Source: Acidimicrobiia bacterium (GTDB lineage: Bacteria > Actinomycetota > Acidimicrobiia > Acidimicrobiales > Bin134). From it: a DNA stretch of 64,000 nucleotides. Under the pieces are notes generated by a model. The model worked only from the letters and a program-made list of their open reading frames with translations. It was not told where the DNA came from and did not search any database. This document shows positions 18,933 to 29,415 of this stretch, piece after piece. The stretch is from positions 1 through 64,000 of the forward strand of contig VYCQ01000023.1 in the NCBI GenBank assembly GCA_009843865.1, written 5' to 3'. The position numbers and the translations under genes were made by a program. The first letter of the stretch is position 1; every line of letters begins with the position of its first letter.

Positions 18933-19352
18933 GTGAATACTCTTGACCCTTTGGTAGCAGGGTCGCAACGTCATCAGGTGCGCGAGCGGGCCATGGGCTT
19001 GCTCTATGAGGCTGAAGCCAAAGAAATTAGCATAGGTGAGTTGCTGGCAACCTTAGAGCTACCGCTAGATGAATATGCTCACACCCTTGTTACAGGGGCT
19101 GCCGCTCAACTAGAGGAGATTGATGCGCAGCTTGAGAGGTTTGCGGAGGGATGGAGTGTGGCGCGCATGCCAGCGTTGGATAGGGCCATTTTGCGCCTAG
19201 CTAGCTTTGAGCTTGGTCATAGCAGCGACATTCCAGTAGCGGTGATCTTGAACGAAGCTGTTGAGTTGGCGAAGACTTATTCCACCAAGTCTTCGGGCGG
19301 TTTTATCAACGGTGTGCTATCTAAAGTAGCTGCGGCTACACGTTCTGAGTAG
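18933..19352 (+). CDS. nusB: Transcription antitermination factor NusB
   Basis: RHQVRERAMGLLYEAE, MPALDRAILRLASFEL, VAVILNEAVELAKTYSTKSSGGFINGVL. Confidence 0.95.
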   Translation: MNTLDPLVAGSQRHQVRERAMGLLYEAEAKEISIGELLATLELPLDEYAHTLVTGAAAQLEEIDAQLERFAEGWSVARMPALDRAILRLASFELGHSSDIPVAVILNEAVELAKTYSTKSSGGFINGVLSKVAAATRSE

Positions 19353-19386
19353 TGATGTGGTTATAGTATGGCAATAGCCGTAAAGC

Positions 19387-19402
19387 GGGTCCAGCGAGGC
19401 CC
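19387..19402 (+). promoter_or_regulatory. PyrR-binding RNA hairpin in the pyr operon leader
   Basis: GGGUC-CAGCGA-GGCCC: 5-bp stem and hexaloop matching CNGNGR of the PyrR binding loop; directly upstream of pyrR. Confidence 0.85.
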
Positions 19403-19450
19403 GTACGGGCATGGAGGAAACTGACTTTGGCCGAACGAGAGCGCCGCAGA

Positions 19451-19474
19451 ACGCCCCCCTATGGGGGCGTTTTT
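19451..19474 (+). terminator. Candidate Rho-independent terminator / attenuator hairpin in the pyrR leader or N-terminal extension
   Basis: ACGCCCCC-CUAU-GGGGGCGU stem (8 bp) followed by a U5 tract; about 50 nt after the PyrR hairpin and before ATG 19493. Confidence 0.65.
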
Positions 19475-19492
19475 GTTGCCCGCACCCGAGTG

Positions 19493-19999
19493 ATGCAAGA
19501 AGAAGACATCAAACGGGCGACATGGCGCATGGCTCATGAGATCATGGAACGCAATCATGGTTCCGATCAGGTGGTGATTGTAGGGCTGCAAACTGGTGGG
19601 GTGTGGTTAGCTGAAGATATAGCAGCAGTAATGGTTGAGATTGCAGGCAGTGGTTGCTCGTTGCCTTGTGGTACGTTAGATGTGGCGTTTTATCGCGATG
19701 ACATCAGCTTAAGGCCGCTGCTACCAGAGGCTCCTACTCATATTCCCGTGAACCTAGATGGCCAAGTTGTGGTGATAGTGGATGATGTGCTTTACACCGG
19801 ACGAACCATTCGTGCTGCTTTAGATGCTCTTAATAGTTATGGACGTCCGCGCGCCGTGCAGTTAGCGGTGATGGTGGATCGTGGCCATCGTGAGCTACCC
19901 ATACGTCCTGATTTTGTGGGTAAAAACTTGCCCACTCGTCAAGATGAAATGGTGAATGCCACTCGTCAAGGTGTGGACATTGGTGAGGTGTGTAAGTGA
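19493..19999 (+). CDS. pyrR: Bifunctional pyr operon regulator / uracil phosphoribosyltransferase PyrR
   Basis: IKRATWRMAHEIMERN, GLQTGGVWLAEDIA, VVIVDDVLYTGRTIRAALDAL, VDRGHRELPIRPDFVGKNLPT; start ATG 19493 or in-frame TTG 19427 (see finding). Confidence 0.95.
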   Translation: MQEEDIKRATWRMAHEIMERNHGSDQVVIVGLQTGGVWLAEDIAAVMVEIAGSGCSLPCGTLDVAFYRDDISLRPLLPEAPTHIPVNLDGQVVVIVDDVLYTGRTIRAALDALNSYGRPRAVQLAVMVDRGHRELPIRPDFVGKNLPTRQDEMVNATRQGVDIGEVCK

Positions 20000-20916
20000 G
20001 ACATCTTTTGAGCGTGGATGATCTAAGCGTGCAAGACATGGAACGCGTGTTCAGCTTGAGTGATCATTTTACCGAGGTATCGCAGCGACCAATCCCTAAG
20101 GTGCCAGCGCTGCGAGGCAAGACGGTGGCCATGATGTTTTTTGAGGACTCTACCCGTACACGGCTTTCTTTTGAGGCGGCGGCGCGGCGGCTTTCAGCCG
20201 ACGTGATGTGCTTTAGTGTGTCAACTTCGGCAGTGAGTAAAGGCGAGTCGCTGCGAGATACGGTCGCCACCCTTTCGGCTATGGGCACTCATGCCATGGT
20301 AGTGCGGCATCGTTCAGCGGGGGTGCCGCAGCAGGTGGCTGCTTGGAGCGATGTTAGCGTGGTTAACGCTGGCGACGGTTGGCACGAACACCCCACGCAG
20401 GCTTTGTTGGATTGTTACACTATTCGGGATCGACTCGGCACTGTGGCTGATCGCCACATCGTGATTCTCGGTGATGTTAAACACTCGCGGGTGGCTCGTT
20501 CTTGTGTGAAGGCGTTTGTGGCTTTGGATGCCAAGGTGACCTTGGTGGCCCCTGCCACGTTGTTACCTCCAGCGGTGGAGACTTGGCCGGTGGACGTGAG
20601 TTTCGAGTTAGATTCGGTGCTTTCTGATTGTGATGTTGTGTATGGGCTGCGGGTACAAACTGAGAGGCAAACTCAGGCCTTGCTGCCATCGTTGCGGGAG
20701 TACACCGCTCAGTGGGGATTGACGGTACAACGGGCGAACTGCTTGGGTGTGGGAGCTTTGGTGATGCATCCTGGACCGGTCAATCGTGGAGTGGAGATCG
20801 CTCCTGAGGTGTTGGATCGACCTAATACCGTTTTGAACGAGCAAGTACGACATGGGGTGTCGATACGAATGGCGGTGCTGTACTTGTTGTTGGGTGCTGA
20901 GGGTGCTGAGAGCTAA
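19996..20916 (+). CDS. pyrB: Aspartate carbamoyltransferase catalytic subunit
   Basis: FFEDSTRTRLSFEAAARRL, KGESLRDTVATL, VVNAGDGWHEHPTQALLDCYTI, HPGPVNRGVEI. Confidence 0.98.
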   Translation: MRHLLSVDDLSVQDMERVFSLSDHFTEVSQRPIPKVPALRGKTVAMMFFEDSTRTRLSFEAAARRLSADVMCFSVSTSAVSKGESLRDTVATLSAMGTHAMVVRHRSAGVPQQVAAWSDVSVVNAGDGWHEHPTQALLDCYTIRDRLGTVADRHIVILGDVKHSRVARSCVKAFVALDAKVTLVAPATLLPPAVETWPVDVSFELDSVLSDCDVVYGLRVQTERQTQALLPSLREYTAQWGLTVQRANCLGVGALVMHPGPVNRGVEIAPEVLDRPNTVLNEQVRHGVSIRMAVLYLLLGAEGAES

Positions 20917-20927
20917 GGATCTTTGTA

Positions 20928-22217
20928 ATGCGCAACACTCCTAAGGGCAGCATCGTGGTTAAGGGTGGGTTGATTGTGGATCAACTCGGTGAGCGTTCTA
21001 GCGATGTGGTGGTGGAAGAAGGCCACATTGTTGGTGTGGGGCCTGATTTATCTGGCGATCAGGTGTTGGAAGCCAAAGGCTGTGTGGTGGCACCCGGGTT
21101 CGTGGATCTGCACACGCATTTGCGTCAGCCTGGTATGGAGGAGGCTGAGACCATTGAATCTGGCGGTTGGGCTGCGGTGCGGGGAGGTTTTAGCGCGGTG
21201 GTGGCCATGCCCAATACCGATCCTCCGATTGATTGTGCCGCGGTGGTGCAAGAGGTGCTGGCTTTGGGTGCTAAGGCACCTTGCGAGGTGTATAGCTCTG
21301 GGGCTATCACGGTTGGCCGTAAAGGAGAGCAGCTAGCTCCGATAGCTGAGATGGCGGGGCTAGGTGTGAGGTTGTTCACCGATGATGGCAACGGTATTCA
21401 ATCTGCGGGGTTGATGCGCCGCGCCATGGAATACGCCGCAGGGTTGGGGGTTTTGTTGGCGCAACATTGCGAGGTTGACTCGTTGGCTGAAGGTGGGCAT
21501 ATGCATGAGGGGGAGTGGTCAAGTCAGCTGGGTATACCGGGAGTGCCAGCGGAGGCCGAAGAGCTGATGGTGATGCGTGACATTGCTCTCAGCCGACTTA
21601 CCGGAGCCCCAGTGCATTTTCAGCATCTTTCTACTAGGGGATCTGTTGCTATGGTGCGTGCTGCTCGTCAAGGAGGAGTGCCGGTAACAGCAGAAGCGGC
21701 TACTCACCACTTCACCCTTACTGATGAGGCGTGCGCAGGTTATGATCCTGTGTTCAAGGTTAACCCTCCTCTGCGTCCCGCTGATGATGTGGCTGCTGTA
21801 CGCGAGGGCCTAGCTGACGGAGCTTTGGATGCCATTGCCACCGACCATGCTCCTCACTCCCTAGATTCCAAAGAGAGGCCCTTTGACGAAGCTCCTCCGG
21901 GGATGTTGGGTTTAGAAACTGCCTTAGCGTTAGCGCTTAGCGAGCTGAACTTGTCTATTCAACAGGTTGTGGGGCTGTTGAGTTGGCAGCCAGCAGCCAT
22001 AGCCGGGTTGCAAAACACACACGGTACGCCCATTGCTGTGGGCGCTCCTGCCAATCTGTGCGTGTTTGATCCTGAAGAGATTTGGACAGTGGAACCCGAC
22101 GAGTTAGCTAGTCGAGCTTGCAACACTCCTTATGCTGGTCGCCAAGTGCAGGGTCGGGTACGTCATACGTTGGTGGGAGGAAATCCAGTGGTTGTGAATC
22201 AGCAGATGCGTCAATGA
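20928..22217 (+). CDS. pyrC: Dihydroorotase
   Basis: VAPGFVDLHTHLRQPGMEEAETI, AMPNTDPPID, HFQHLSTRGSV, AIATDHAPHSLDSKE. Confidence 0.97.
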   Translation: MRNTPKGSIVVKGGLIVDQLGERSSDVVVEEGHIVGVGPDLSGDQVLEAKGCVVAPGFVDLHTHLRQPGMEEAETIESGGWAAVRGGFSAVVAMPNTDPPIDCAAVVQEVLALGAKAPCEVYSSGAITVGRKGEQLAPIAEMAGLGVRLFTDDGNGIQSAGLMRRAMEYAAGLGVLLAQHCEVDSLAEGGHMHEGEWSSQLGIPGVPAEAEELMVMRDIALSRLTGAPVHFQHLSTRGSVAMVRAARQGGVPVTAEAATHHFTLTDEACAGYDPVFKVNPPLRPADDVAAVREGLADGALDAIATDHAPHSLDSKERPFDEAPPGMLGLETALALALSELNLSIQQVVGLLSWQPAAIAGLQNTHGTPIAVGAPANLCVFDPEEIWTVEPDELASRACNTPYAGRQVQGRVRHTLVGGNPVVVNQQMRQ

Positions 22218-23302
22218 TTCGCGCAGCGGCTTTGGTGCTTAGCGATGGAACACTCTTTGAGGGTGAAGCTATTGGCGCTGAGCCGTCTAATGGGATCACC
22301 TCTGGTGAGGTGGTCTTCAACACGGTGCTTACGGGATATCAAGAGGTGATTACTGATCCCTCTTATGCGGGTCAGATCATCACGTTTACCTATCCTCATA
22401 TTGGTAATTACGGTGTGAGCGCTGCCGACCATGAAAGCCGTCAGCCTTTTTGCCGAGGGGTGATAGTACGAGAGATGGCACGGCATCGCTCTAGTTGGCG
22501 GTCGTCGGGGGATTTGGATGTATTCCTGCAAGAACAAAACATTGCAGGGTTAGCTGGGGTAGACACTCGCCGCCTAACGAACCATATTCGTGAGGCTGGG
22601 GCTATGAGTGGGGCGTTTGGCACTGCTACAGAATCTGAACTGCGGGCCGCAGCCGCTGCGGAACCCGGAACCGACGGCATAGATTTAGTAGCCACCGTGA
22701 CCAGGTCATTTCCAGAACACTTTGCGAGCACACGGGCCGATAAACGGCCACCACATCGGGTGGTGGCCATCGATTTTGGGTTAAAAGCCACGATCATGCA
22801 TCACCTACGTGCCATAGCCGATGTAGAGCTAGTGCCAGCTAGTACAACAGCAGCAGACGTATTGGCTCGTCAACCTGATGGCGTGTTTTTGTCTAATGGT
22901 CCGGGTGACCCCACAGCGGTGGTGGGAGCTGTTCAAACCATTGCTAATTTGTTGGGCGAGGTGCCCATCTTCGGGATCTGTTTAGGACACCAACTATTAG
23001 CTGCGGCATTAGGAGCGCAAACTTACAAGCTGCCGTTTGGTCATCATGGAGGTAACCATCCGGTGCGTAATCTGGCCACGGGAGCGGTGGAGATAACCAG
23101 TCAGAACCACAACTTCTGTGTGGTTGAGGCCAGCATTCACGGTGCCGATATCACTCACATCAATCTTAATGATCACACCGTAGAAGGTTTGCGCTGCCGT
23201 GAGGTTCCAGCCTTTAGTGTGCAGTACCACCCCGAGGCCGGGCCCGGGCCGCACGATTCGCGTTACCTGTTTCATCAGTTTGATCAGCTCATGGATTGCT
23301 AG
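22214..23302 (+). CDS. carA: Carbamoyl-phosphate synthase small subunit
   Basis: [87 protein letters not shown] overlap with pyrC. Confidence 0.98.
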   Translation: MIRAAALVLSDGTLFEGEAIGAEPSNGITSGEVVFNTVLTGYQEVITDPSYAGQIITFTYPHIGNYGVSAADHESRQPFCRGVIVREMARHRSSWRSSGDLDVFLQEQNIAGLAGVDTRRLTNHIREAGAMSGAFGTATESELRAAAAAEPGTDGIDLVATVTRSFPEHFASTRADKRPPHRVVAIDFGLKATIMHHLRAIADVELVPASTTAADVLARQPDGVFLSNGPGDPTAVVGAVQTIANLLGEVPIFGICLGHQLLAAALGAQTYKLPFGHHGGNHPVRNLATGAVEITSQNHNFCVVEASIHGADITHINLNDHTVEGLRCREVPAFSVQYHPEAGPGPHDSRYLFHQFDQLMDC

Positions 23303-23303
23303 G

Positions 23304-26300
23304 ATGCCTAAGCGGAGCGACATTAAATCAGTGTTGGTTATTGGGTCGGGCCCGATAGTGATCGGTCAGGCTTGTGAGTTTGACTACTCCGGCACGCAAG
23401 CTTGTCGGGTGCTGCGCGAAGAGGGTTACCGGGTGGTTTTGGCCAATTCAAATCCGGCCACCATCATGACCGATCCAGAGTTTGCCGATGCCACTTATGT
23501 TGAGCCCCTCAGCCTCGAAGTGCTCACCCGGATCATCGCCAGAGAACTCCCTGACGTGTTGTTACCTACCTTAGGTGGGCAAACGGCGCTCAATTTGGCT
23601 ATGGAGTTGATTGAGTCAGGCGTGGTGCAAGAACACGGTGTAGAGGTGATTGGTGCCGACCGAGAGGCAATATCTACTGCTGAAGACAGGGCTAAATTTC
23701 GTCAGGCCATGATTGACATTGGTTTGCCGGTGCCTCCGTCGGCCACAGCTCACACTTTGCAAGAGGCATTTGAGGTGATAGATCGCATTGGCCTGCCGGT
23801 GATTATTCGGCCTGCTTACATCTTAGGTGGTACCGGAACCGGCATTGCCCACACTCCTGAACAGGGCAGGGAGATGGCGGCACGAGGTTTGGCCGCTAGT
23901 CCTATCAGCGAAATCCTTATTGAGCAGTCTATAGAAGGCTGGAAGGAATATGAGCTAGAGGTGATGCGCGATTGCAACGACAACTGTGTGGTGGTGTGCG
24001 CTATTGAGAACTTAGACCCGATGGGTGTTCACACCGGAGATTCCATAACGGTGGCACCTGCTCAGACCTTGTCGGATGTGGAGTATCAAGTGCTGCGAGA
24101 CGCGGCGTTTGCGTGTATTCGCAGGGTGGGGGTGGAAACCGGTGGCTCCAATATCCAGTTTGCGGTGAATCCTGACAATGGGGACTACGTGGTAATTGAG
24201 ATGAACCCGCGTGTTTCTAGGTCTTCCGCGTTGGCATCTAAGGCCACAGGGTTTCCTATAGCTAAGATTGCGGCCCGTCTAGCTGTGGGCTACACCCTAG
24301 ATGAGATTCCCAACGATATCACCGAGAAGACCCCGGCGTGTTTTGAGCCCACCATTGATTATGTGGTTACCAAGGTGCCTCGCTGGGCTTTTGAGAAGTT
24401 TTCCGGGGTGTCTGGTGTGCTGAACACGCAGATGCAATCGGTTGGAGAGGTGATGGCCATCGCTCGTACCTTTACCGAGTCGCTTCAAAAGGGTCTGCGG
24501 TCGCTGGAGTTAGGGCGTTATGGCCTTAATGCTGATCCTGCTGAGCAGATTTATGAACGGTTCAGCGACAAAGAGCTGTTAGCACAAGCCAAAGTGCCAA
24601 CTCCTGAACGTATTTTTCAACTAGAGGCGTTGTTACGACGGGGTTTCAGCGTGATCGAGTTGTCTGAGGCTACCAAGGTGGATCCTTGGTTTTGTGATCA
24701 GATGTTGCAAATCAGCCAGGAACGGGTTGCACTGGTAGAGACCGGAATGGATGCAATGACACCGCAAATGTGGAAGCGGGCTAAACGGTTTGGGTTCTCT
24801 GATGCTCAGTTGGGTTATTTGTGGAATGAGTCTTCATTTACAGTGCGCGCAGCTCGTTTAGCTGCGGGGGTGGTGCCTACCTATAAGACGGTGGATACTT
24901 GTGCTGCTGAGTTTGAGGCTGAAACCCCCTACCACTATTCCACCTATGAGGATGTAAGTGAGGTGGCTCCATCAGACCGTTCTAAGGTGATCATCTTGGG
25001 ATCAGGGCCCAACCGTATCGGCCAAGGCGTGGAGTTTGACTATTGCTGTGTGCATGCGGCTTTTGCGCTGTCAGATGCTGGTTATGAGACCATTATGGTT
25101 AACTGTAATCCCGAGACGGTGTCCACAGACTATGACACTAGCGACCGTTTGTACTTTGAACCTCTCACTGAAGAGGACGTGTGCAATGTGATTGATGCTG
25201 AGATGCGATCGTCTCAGGAGGCGGGTGGCGGTGGTATTGCCGGGGTGATCGTATCTTTGGGAGGTCAGACACCGTTGAAGTTGGCAGGCGTATTGCCTGA
25301 TGGTCTTGTGGTGGGTACCAGCCCCAATAGCATTGATTTAGCAGAAAACCGTGAACGTTGGAATGCTCTGTGCGCCCGATTAGACATCCCACAGCCCGCC
25401 GGGGGTAGTGCTGCAAGCGTAGAGGAGGCTTTGGCCGTAGCGGCCAGGATTGGGTATCCCGTGTTGGTGCGACCCTCCTATGTGTTGGGTGGGCGGGCCA
25501 TGGTGATCGTCTATACCGATGAGGATCTAGCGGCGGCTATGGCCGAGATAGCTGCATTTGGCTCGCTGGGTCGCGAGGGAGGAATGTCGGTGGAACATCC
25601 GGTGTTGATTGATCGGTTTTTAGAAGACGCTGTTGAGGTGGATGTGGATGCTATTCGCGACATGTCGGGTGAGGTGCTTATTGGTGGGGTGATGGAGCAG
25701 GTGGAAGAGGCTGGGGTTCATTCTGGTGACAGCGCTTGCATGTTGCCACCGGTGCGATTGTCGAATGCCACCGTGGTTTTGTTAGAGCGTCATGTGAAAG
25801 ACATAGCAGAAGCGTTAGGAGTAGTAGGGCTCATTAACGTGCAGTTTGCGGTCAAGCAGGTAGGCATGAGTGCCGCCGATCAGGTGTTTGTGATTGAGGC
25901 CAATCCGCGTGCTTCGCGGACGGTTCCGTTTGTGGCTAAGGCCACTGGAGTGCCCTTGGTAAAGGTGGCTACTCGCGTCATGATGGGTTCTAGTTTGGCT
26001 AGATTGCGTCAGGAGGGGTTGTTGCGTCAGCGGGTGGTGGGAGATCACATCTCGGTGAAGGAAGCGGTGTTGCCCTTTAGCCGTTTTCTAGATGCAGATG
26101 CCATCTTGGGTCCAGAGATGAAGTCCACTGGCGAAGTGATGGGTATTGATCTGCGTCCAGGGTTAGCGTTTGTCAAGAGTCAGATCGCCGCAGGTGCGCC
26201 ACTACCCTGTGCAGGCACCGTGTTTATGAGCTTGGCTGATCATGATAAGCCAGCAGGTGTGGAGATGGCCCAAACCTTTGTGCGGCTAGGGCTATCCATT

Positions 26301-26642
26301 GTTGCAACCTCTGGTACTGCGGCGGCGTTGGCTGAAGAGGGTGTGTTGGTTGATGCTGTGGTGCCCAAGATGGGTGAGGGTGATTCTGATGTGGTTGAGT
26401 TCATTGATCGCGGGCTTGTGCATTTGGTGGTGAACACGCCACGAGGTAGGGGGTCGCGCGTTGATGGCGATCACATTCGTCGTGCAGCTAGTCGCAATAG
26501 GGTGCCGTTGCTGACCACGGCTGCGGCTGGGTTGGCTGCTGCTGACGGCATGTTTGACTGGTCTTGTCATAAGCTTCAGGTGCGCTCGCTTCAGGAGTAT
26601 CACCGTGGGGTGACTAGCGATCAGTTGGCTTTGGAGCTGTAG
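23304..26642 (+). CDS. carB: Carbamoyl-phosphate synthase large subunit
   Basis: [49 protein letters not shown], second ATP-grasp [18 protein letters not shown]; start ATG 23304. Confidence 0.99.
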   Translation: MPKRSDIKSVLVIGSGPIVIGQACEFDYSGTQACRVLREEGYRVVLANSNPATIMTDPEFADATYVEPLSLEVLTRIIARELPDVLLPTLGGQTALNLAMELIESGVVQEHGVEVIGADREAISTAEDRAKFRQAMIDIGLPVPPSATAHTLQEAFEVIDRIGLPVIIRPAYILGGTGTGIAHTPEQGREMAARGLAASPISEILIEQSIEGWKEYELEVMRDCNDNCVVVCAIENLDPMGVHTGDSITVAPAQTLSDVEYQVLRDAAFACIRRVGVETGGSNIQFAVNPDNGDYVVIEMNPRVSRSSALASKATGFPIAKIAARLAVGYTLDEIPNDITEKTPACFEPTIDYVVTKVPRWAFEKFSGVSGVLNTQMQSVGEVMAIARTFTESLQKGLRSLELGRYGLNADPAEQIYERFSDKELLAQAKVPTPERIFQLEALLRRGFSVIELSEATKVDPWFCDQMLQISQERVALVETGMDAMTPQMWKRAKRFGFSDAQLGYLWNESSFTVRAARLAAGVVPTYKTVDTCAAEFEAETPYHYSTYEDVSEVAPSDRSKVIILGSGPNRIGQGVEFDYCCVHAAFALSDAGYETIMVNCNPETVSTDYDTSDRLYFEPLTEEDVCNVIDAEMRSSQEAGGGGIAGVIVSLGGQTPLKLAGVLPDGLVVGTSPNSIDLAENRERWNALCARLDIPQPAGGSAASVEEALAVAARIGYPVLVRPSYVLGGRAMVIVYTDEDLAAAMAEIAAFGSLGREGGMSVEHPVLIDRFLEDAVEVDVDAIRDMSGEVLIGGVMEQVEEAGVHSGDSACMLPPVRLSNATVVLLERHVKDIAEALGVVGLINVQFAVKQVGMSAADQVFVIEANPRASRTVPFVAKATGVPLVKVATRVMMGSSLARLRQEGLLRQRVVGDHISVKEAVLPFSRFLDADAILGPEMKSTGEVMGIDLRPGLAFVKSQIAAGAPLPCAGTVFMSLADHDKPAGVEMAQTFVRLGLSIVATSGTAAALAEEGVLVDAVVPKMGEGDSDVVEFIDRGLVHLVVNTPRGRGSRVDGDHIRRAASRNRVPLLTTAAAGLAAADGMFDWSCHKLQVRSLQEYHRGVTSDQLALEL

Positions 26643-26683
26643 GAACATAGTGGACGTTGAGCAGACAGTGAGTGCTTGGATAG

Positions 26684-27613
26684 TTGTTTAGCGTGGATAT
26701 GGCTACCGTAGTCGGGTCGGTGTGCTTGCCTAACCCTGTAATGACGGCCTCGGGCACTGCTGGTTATGGTTTGGAGTTGGCCCAGTACATGGACTACTCG
26801 CAGTTAGGTGCGGTGGTGGTGAAGTCTTTGGCCCCTTATGAGTGGGCTGGTAATACACCGCCGCGGCTGCATCCGGTACCAGCAGGGATGATTAACAGTG
26901 TGGGCTTGCAAGGTGTTGGTTTGGGGCGCTGGTTGCAAGAGGAACTCCCTTCGTTAGTTGAGGCGGGGGCGAGGGTGGTGGTGTCTATATGGGGGCGAAC
27001 CGTGCATGACTATGCCACGGCAAGCGAAATGCTGAGCGACCTTGATGGTGAAGCCGCAAATGCTGTTGTAGCGGTGGAGGTGAACGTGTCTTGTCCTAAC
27101 CATCAGGATCGGGGCCGTATGTTCTCTCATAGTGCGGTTGCTACCAGCGATGTGCTGGCTGCTACTGCGCTTTGCGGTATAGCATGTTGGGCCAAGCTCA
27201 GCGTTACCGGTAATCTCACAGAAATAGCCAGTGCAGCTATAGAGGCCGGGGCCACTGGTTTGACGTTGATCAATACTTTGTTGGGTATGGTTATTGACAC
27301 TGAGGCTCGTAAGCCTGTGTTGGGGGGTGGCGGGGGAGGAGTGTCGGGTGCTGCTATCGGTCCCGTGGCGTTACGAGCTGTATATGATGTGCATGCTGCC
27401 ATGCCAGAAGTGCCCATTGTGGGGGTAGGGGGGATTGCTTCGGGTGTGGACGCGGTGGCGATGCTGATGGCAGGTGCTAGCGCAGTGCAGGTGGGCACCG
27501 CCACTTTTGCTGATCCCCGCGCACCCATCAAGGTGTTGATGGGGTTGCAGCATTGGTGTGAGCAGCACAAGATAGCCAGCGTGCAAGACTTGGTCGGAGT
27601 CGCTCATGGTTGA
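26684..27613 (+). CDS. pyrD: Class 1 dihydroorotate dehydrogenase (Cys-type)
   Basis: PNPVMTASGTAGYG, VEVNVSCPNHQDRGRMF (catalytic Cys), LGGGGGGVSGAAIGPVALRAVYD, GVGGIASGVDAVAMLMAGASAVQVGTA. Confidence 0.95.
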   Translation: MFSVDMATVVGSVCLPNPVMTASGTAGYGLELAQYMDYSQLGAVVVKSLAPYEWAGNTPPRLHPVPAGMINSVGLQGVGLGRWLQEELPSLVEAGARVVVSIWGRTVHDYATASEMLSDLDGEAANAVVAVEVNVSCPNHQDRGRMFSHSAVATSDVLAATALCGIACWAKLSVTGNLTEIASAAIEAGATGLTLINTLLGMVIDTEARKPVLGGGGGGVSGAAIGPVALRAVYDVHAAMPEVPIVGVGGIASGVDAVAMLMAGASAVQVGTATFADPRAPIKVLMGLQHWCEQHKIASVQDLVGVAHG

Positions 27614-28322
27614 GGGCTCAGATTCTCGGTTGGCCATAGCACTGGATGTGAACAACCTAGATTTGGCTTGTGGATTGGCTGATGCGGTGCGGCCCTCAAT
27701 GGGAGTCGCCAAGGTGGGCTTGGAGTTGTTTGCTGCTGTGGGGCCACAAGCGGTGACAGCTATGACGCAGCGAGGTTTTGAGGTGTTTTTGGACCTTAAG
27801 CTACATGATATTCCCACCACGGTAGGTCGAGCAGCAGCTCAAGTAGGGCGCACTGCGATTCGTTGGTTAACCCTTCATACAAGCGGCGGGGTAGACATGC
27901 TGCGCGCCGGGGTGGAAGGTTTGAGCGAGGCCAGCCACGGCAGAGCTCAGGTGTTGGGGGTGACGATTCTTACAAGCGAGGTTGATCGTTCTCGAGGTTT
28001 GTTGCAGGAAAGGGTGGGGTTAGCGCGTGATGCAGGATGTGGTGGGATAATCTGCGCAGCATCTGATATTGCAGATGCTAAAGAGGTGGCACCCGATTTA
28101 GCTCTGGTGGTTCCTGGTATCCGTTTAGCAGGTGCGGCTCACCACGATCAGGTTTCGGTTACTACTCCAGAGCGGGCTATAGAGGCTGGTGCTTGTATGT
28201 TGGTGGTCGGACGTACTGTGACAGCGAGCATTCAAGGTTTGTCGCCGGGGTCGTCGCAACTTTCCCAAGCGCTTAGGAATGTAGCCGAAGTAGCGGCACT
28301 ATTAGCTGCCTGCATTAGATGA
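27606..28322 (+). CDS. pyrF: Orotidine 5'-phosphate decarboxylase
   Basis: IALDVNNLDLACGLAD, VFLDLKLHDIPTTVGRAA, VVPGIR, VVGRTVTAS. Confidence 0.95.
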   Translation: MVEGSDSRLAIALDVNNLDLACGLADAVRPSMGVAKVGLELFAAVGPQAVTAMTQRGFEVFLDLKLHDIPTTVGRAAAQVGRTAIRWLTLHTSGGVDMLRAGVEGLSEASHGRAQVLGVTILTSEVDRSRGLLQERVGLARDAGCGGIICAASDIADAKEVAPDLALVVPGIRLAGAAHHDQVSVTTPERAIEAGACMLVVGRTVTASIQGLSPGSSQLSQALRNVAEVAALLAACIR

Positions 28323-28375
28323 AATTGTTGTTTTGGGGTTGATTGCAAGCATGATGCTGATTGACAAACTAATAT

Positions 28376-28699
28376 GTGGAGATGCCAGTTCCTCCTCAAT
28401 TAACTCCAGAACAACGCCAAGATGCTTTGGCCAAAGCAGGTGAGGTGCGCCGCATTCGTGCCGATGTGAAGGCCAAGCTCAAGATGAGGACGATGACCTT
28501 GTCTGAGTTATTCGCTCAAGCCAATAACGATGAAGTGGTTGCTGGCACCAAGGTGTTAGCAGTGCTTGAGTCGCTGCCTGGTCTGGGCAAGGTTAAGGCC
28601 CGTAGAATGATGGAAGAGATTGGAATCGCAGATAGCCGCCGTATTCGTGGTCTCGGTGAGCAGCAACGTGCTGCTTTGCTTGAGCGCTGCGATTCCTAG
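28376..28699 (+). CDS. mihF: Actinobacterial-type integration host factor (mIHF)
   Basis: PPQLTPEQRQDALAKAGEVRRIRADVKAKLKMRTMTLSELF, VLESLPGLGKVKARRMMEEIGIADSRRIRGLGEQQRAALLE. Confidence 0.97.
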   Translation: MEMPVPPQLTPEQRQDALAKAGEVRRIRADVKAKLKMRTMTLSELFAQANNDEVVAGTKVLAVLESLPGLGKVKARRMMEEIGIADSRRIRGLGEQQRAALLERCDS

Positions 28700-28791
28700 T
28701 TGGTCACCTGCATTCCAACTTTTGTCAGACAACCCCTAATTTGCAACTTACCCCTGCTGTCAGACGAATCATTAATTACAGATTAAACTAT

Positions 28792-28819
28792 TGATTATTG
28801 TGCTGTGATTATTGTGTTG
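28792..28819 (+). repeat. 14-bp imperfect tandem duplication spanning the gmk start codon
   Basis: TGATTATTGTGCTG / TGATTATTGTGTTG, one mismatch, period 14. Confidence 0.7.
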
Positions 28820-29341
28820 TCTGGTCCCGGTGGGGTGGGTAAAGGCACCATTGCTGCTGCTCTTGTTGAGGTTGAGCCTAGGTTATGGTTGAGCCGTTCA
28901 TGGACCACCAGGCCGCGTCGCCCCGGTGAGCCCGAAAGCGCTTATGTGTTTGTGAGCGACCAGGAGTTTCGCCAAAAGATTGCTGATGGCGGGTTTGTGG
29001 AGTGGGCTGAGATTGCTAGACACCTTTATGGCACCCCTCAGCCAGAAGCACCTGAAGGTCACGATGTGCTTTTGGAGATTGATGTTCAAGGAGCAGCACA
29101 GGTCCGACAAACATATCCCGAGGCGCTATGCATCTTTGTAGAAGCACCATCGGCTCAAGAACAGGAGTCTCGTCTGCGCGAGCGCGGTGACCCTGAAAGC
29201 CACATTATTCAGAGGCTGAGGTTGGCACCTTTAGAGCGTGCCCAAGCGGGCGAGCTTAAGGCCGTCGCAGTGGTGAACGACACTTTGCCAGAAACCGTCG
29301 CGGTCATTGCTAAAATCTTGGAGCAAGCTCGTCAGCGATAG
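28805..29341 (+). CDS. gmk: Guanylate kinase
   Basis: IVLSGPGGVGKGTIAAALVE, LSRSWTTRPRRPGEPESAYVFVS, DVLLEIDVQGAAQVR. Confidence 0.96.
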   Translation: MIIVLSGPGGVGKGTIAAALVEVEPRLWLSRSWTTRPRRPGEPESAYVFVSDQEFRQKIADGGFVEWAEIARHLYGTPQPEAPEGHDVLLEIDVQGAAQVRQTYPEALCIFVEAPSAQEQESRLRERGDPESHIIQRLRLAPLERAQAGELKAVAVVNDTLPETVAVIAKILEQARQR

Positions 29342-29383
29342 TCCAGTAATAATAAAAAGCTTTCGCCCAAGATCTTTGGGACC

Positions 29384-29415
29384 AGGGATTAATTGAGATC
29401 AGGGATTAATTGAGA
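29384..29415 (+). repeat. 17-bp period direct repeat (AGGGATTAATTGAGA x2)
   Basis: AGGGATTAATTGAGA TC AGGGATTAATTGAGA in the gmk downstream intergenic region. Confidence 0.8.

Noticed and set aside
22118-22213. N-terminal extension of carA in the ORF track
   Set aside because: Overlaps the pyrC 3' end; ATG 22214 overlaps the pyrC stop (ATGA) and gives the standard CarA N-terminus
23199-23303. N-terminal extension of carB in the ORF track
   Set aside because: Overlaps the carA 3' end out of frame; [14 protein letters not shown] at 23304 is the expected CarB start
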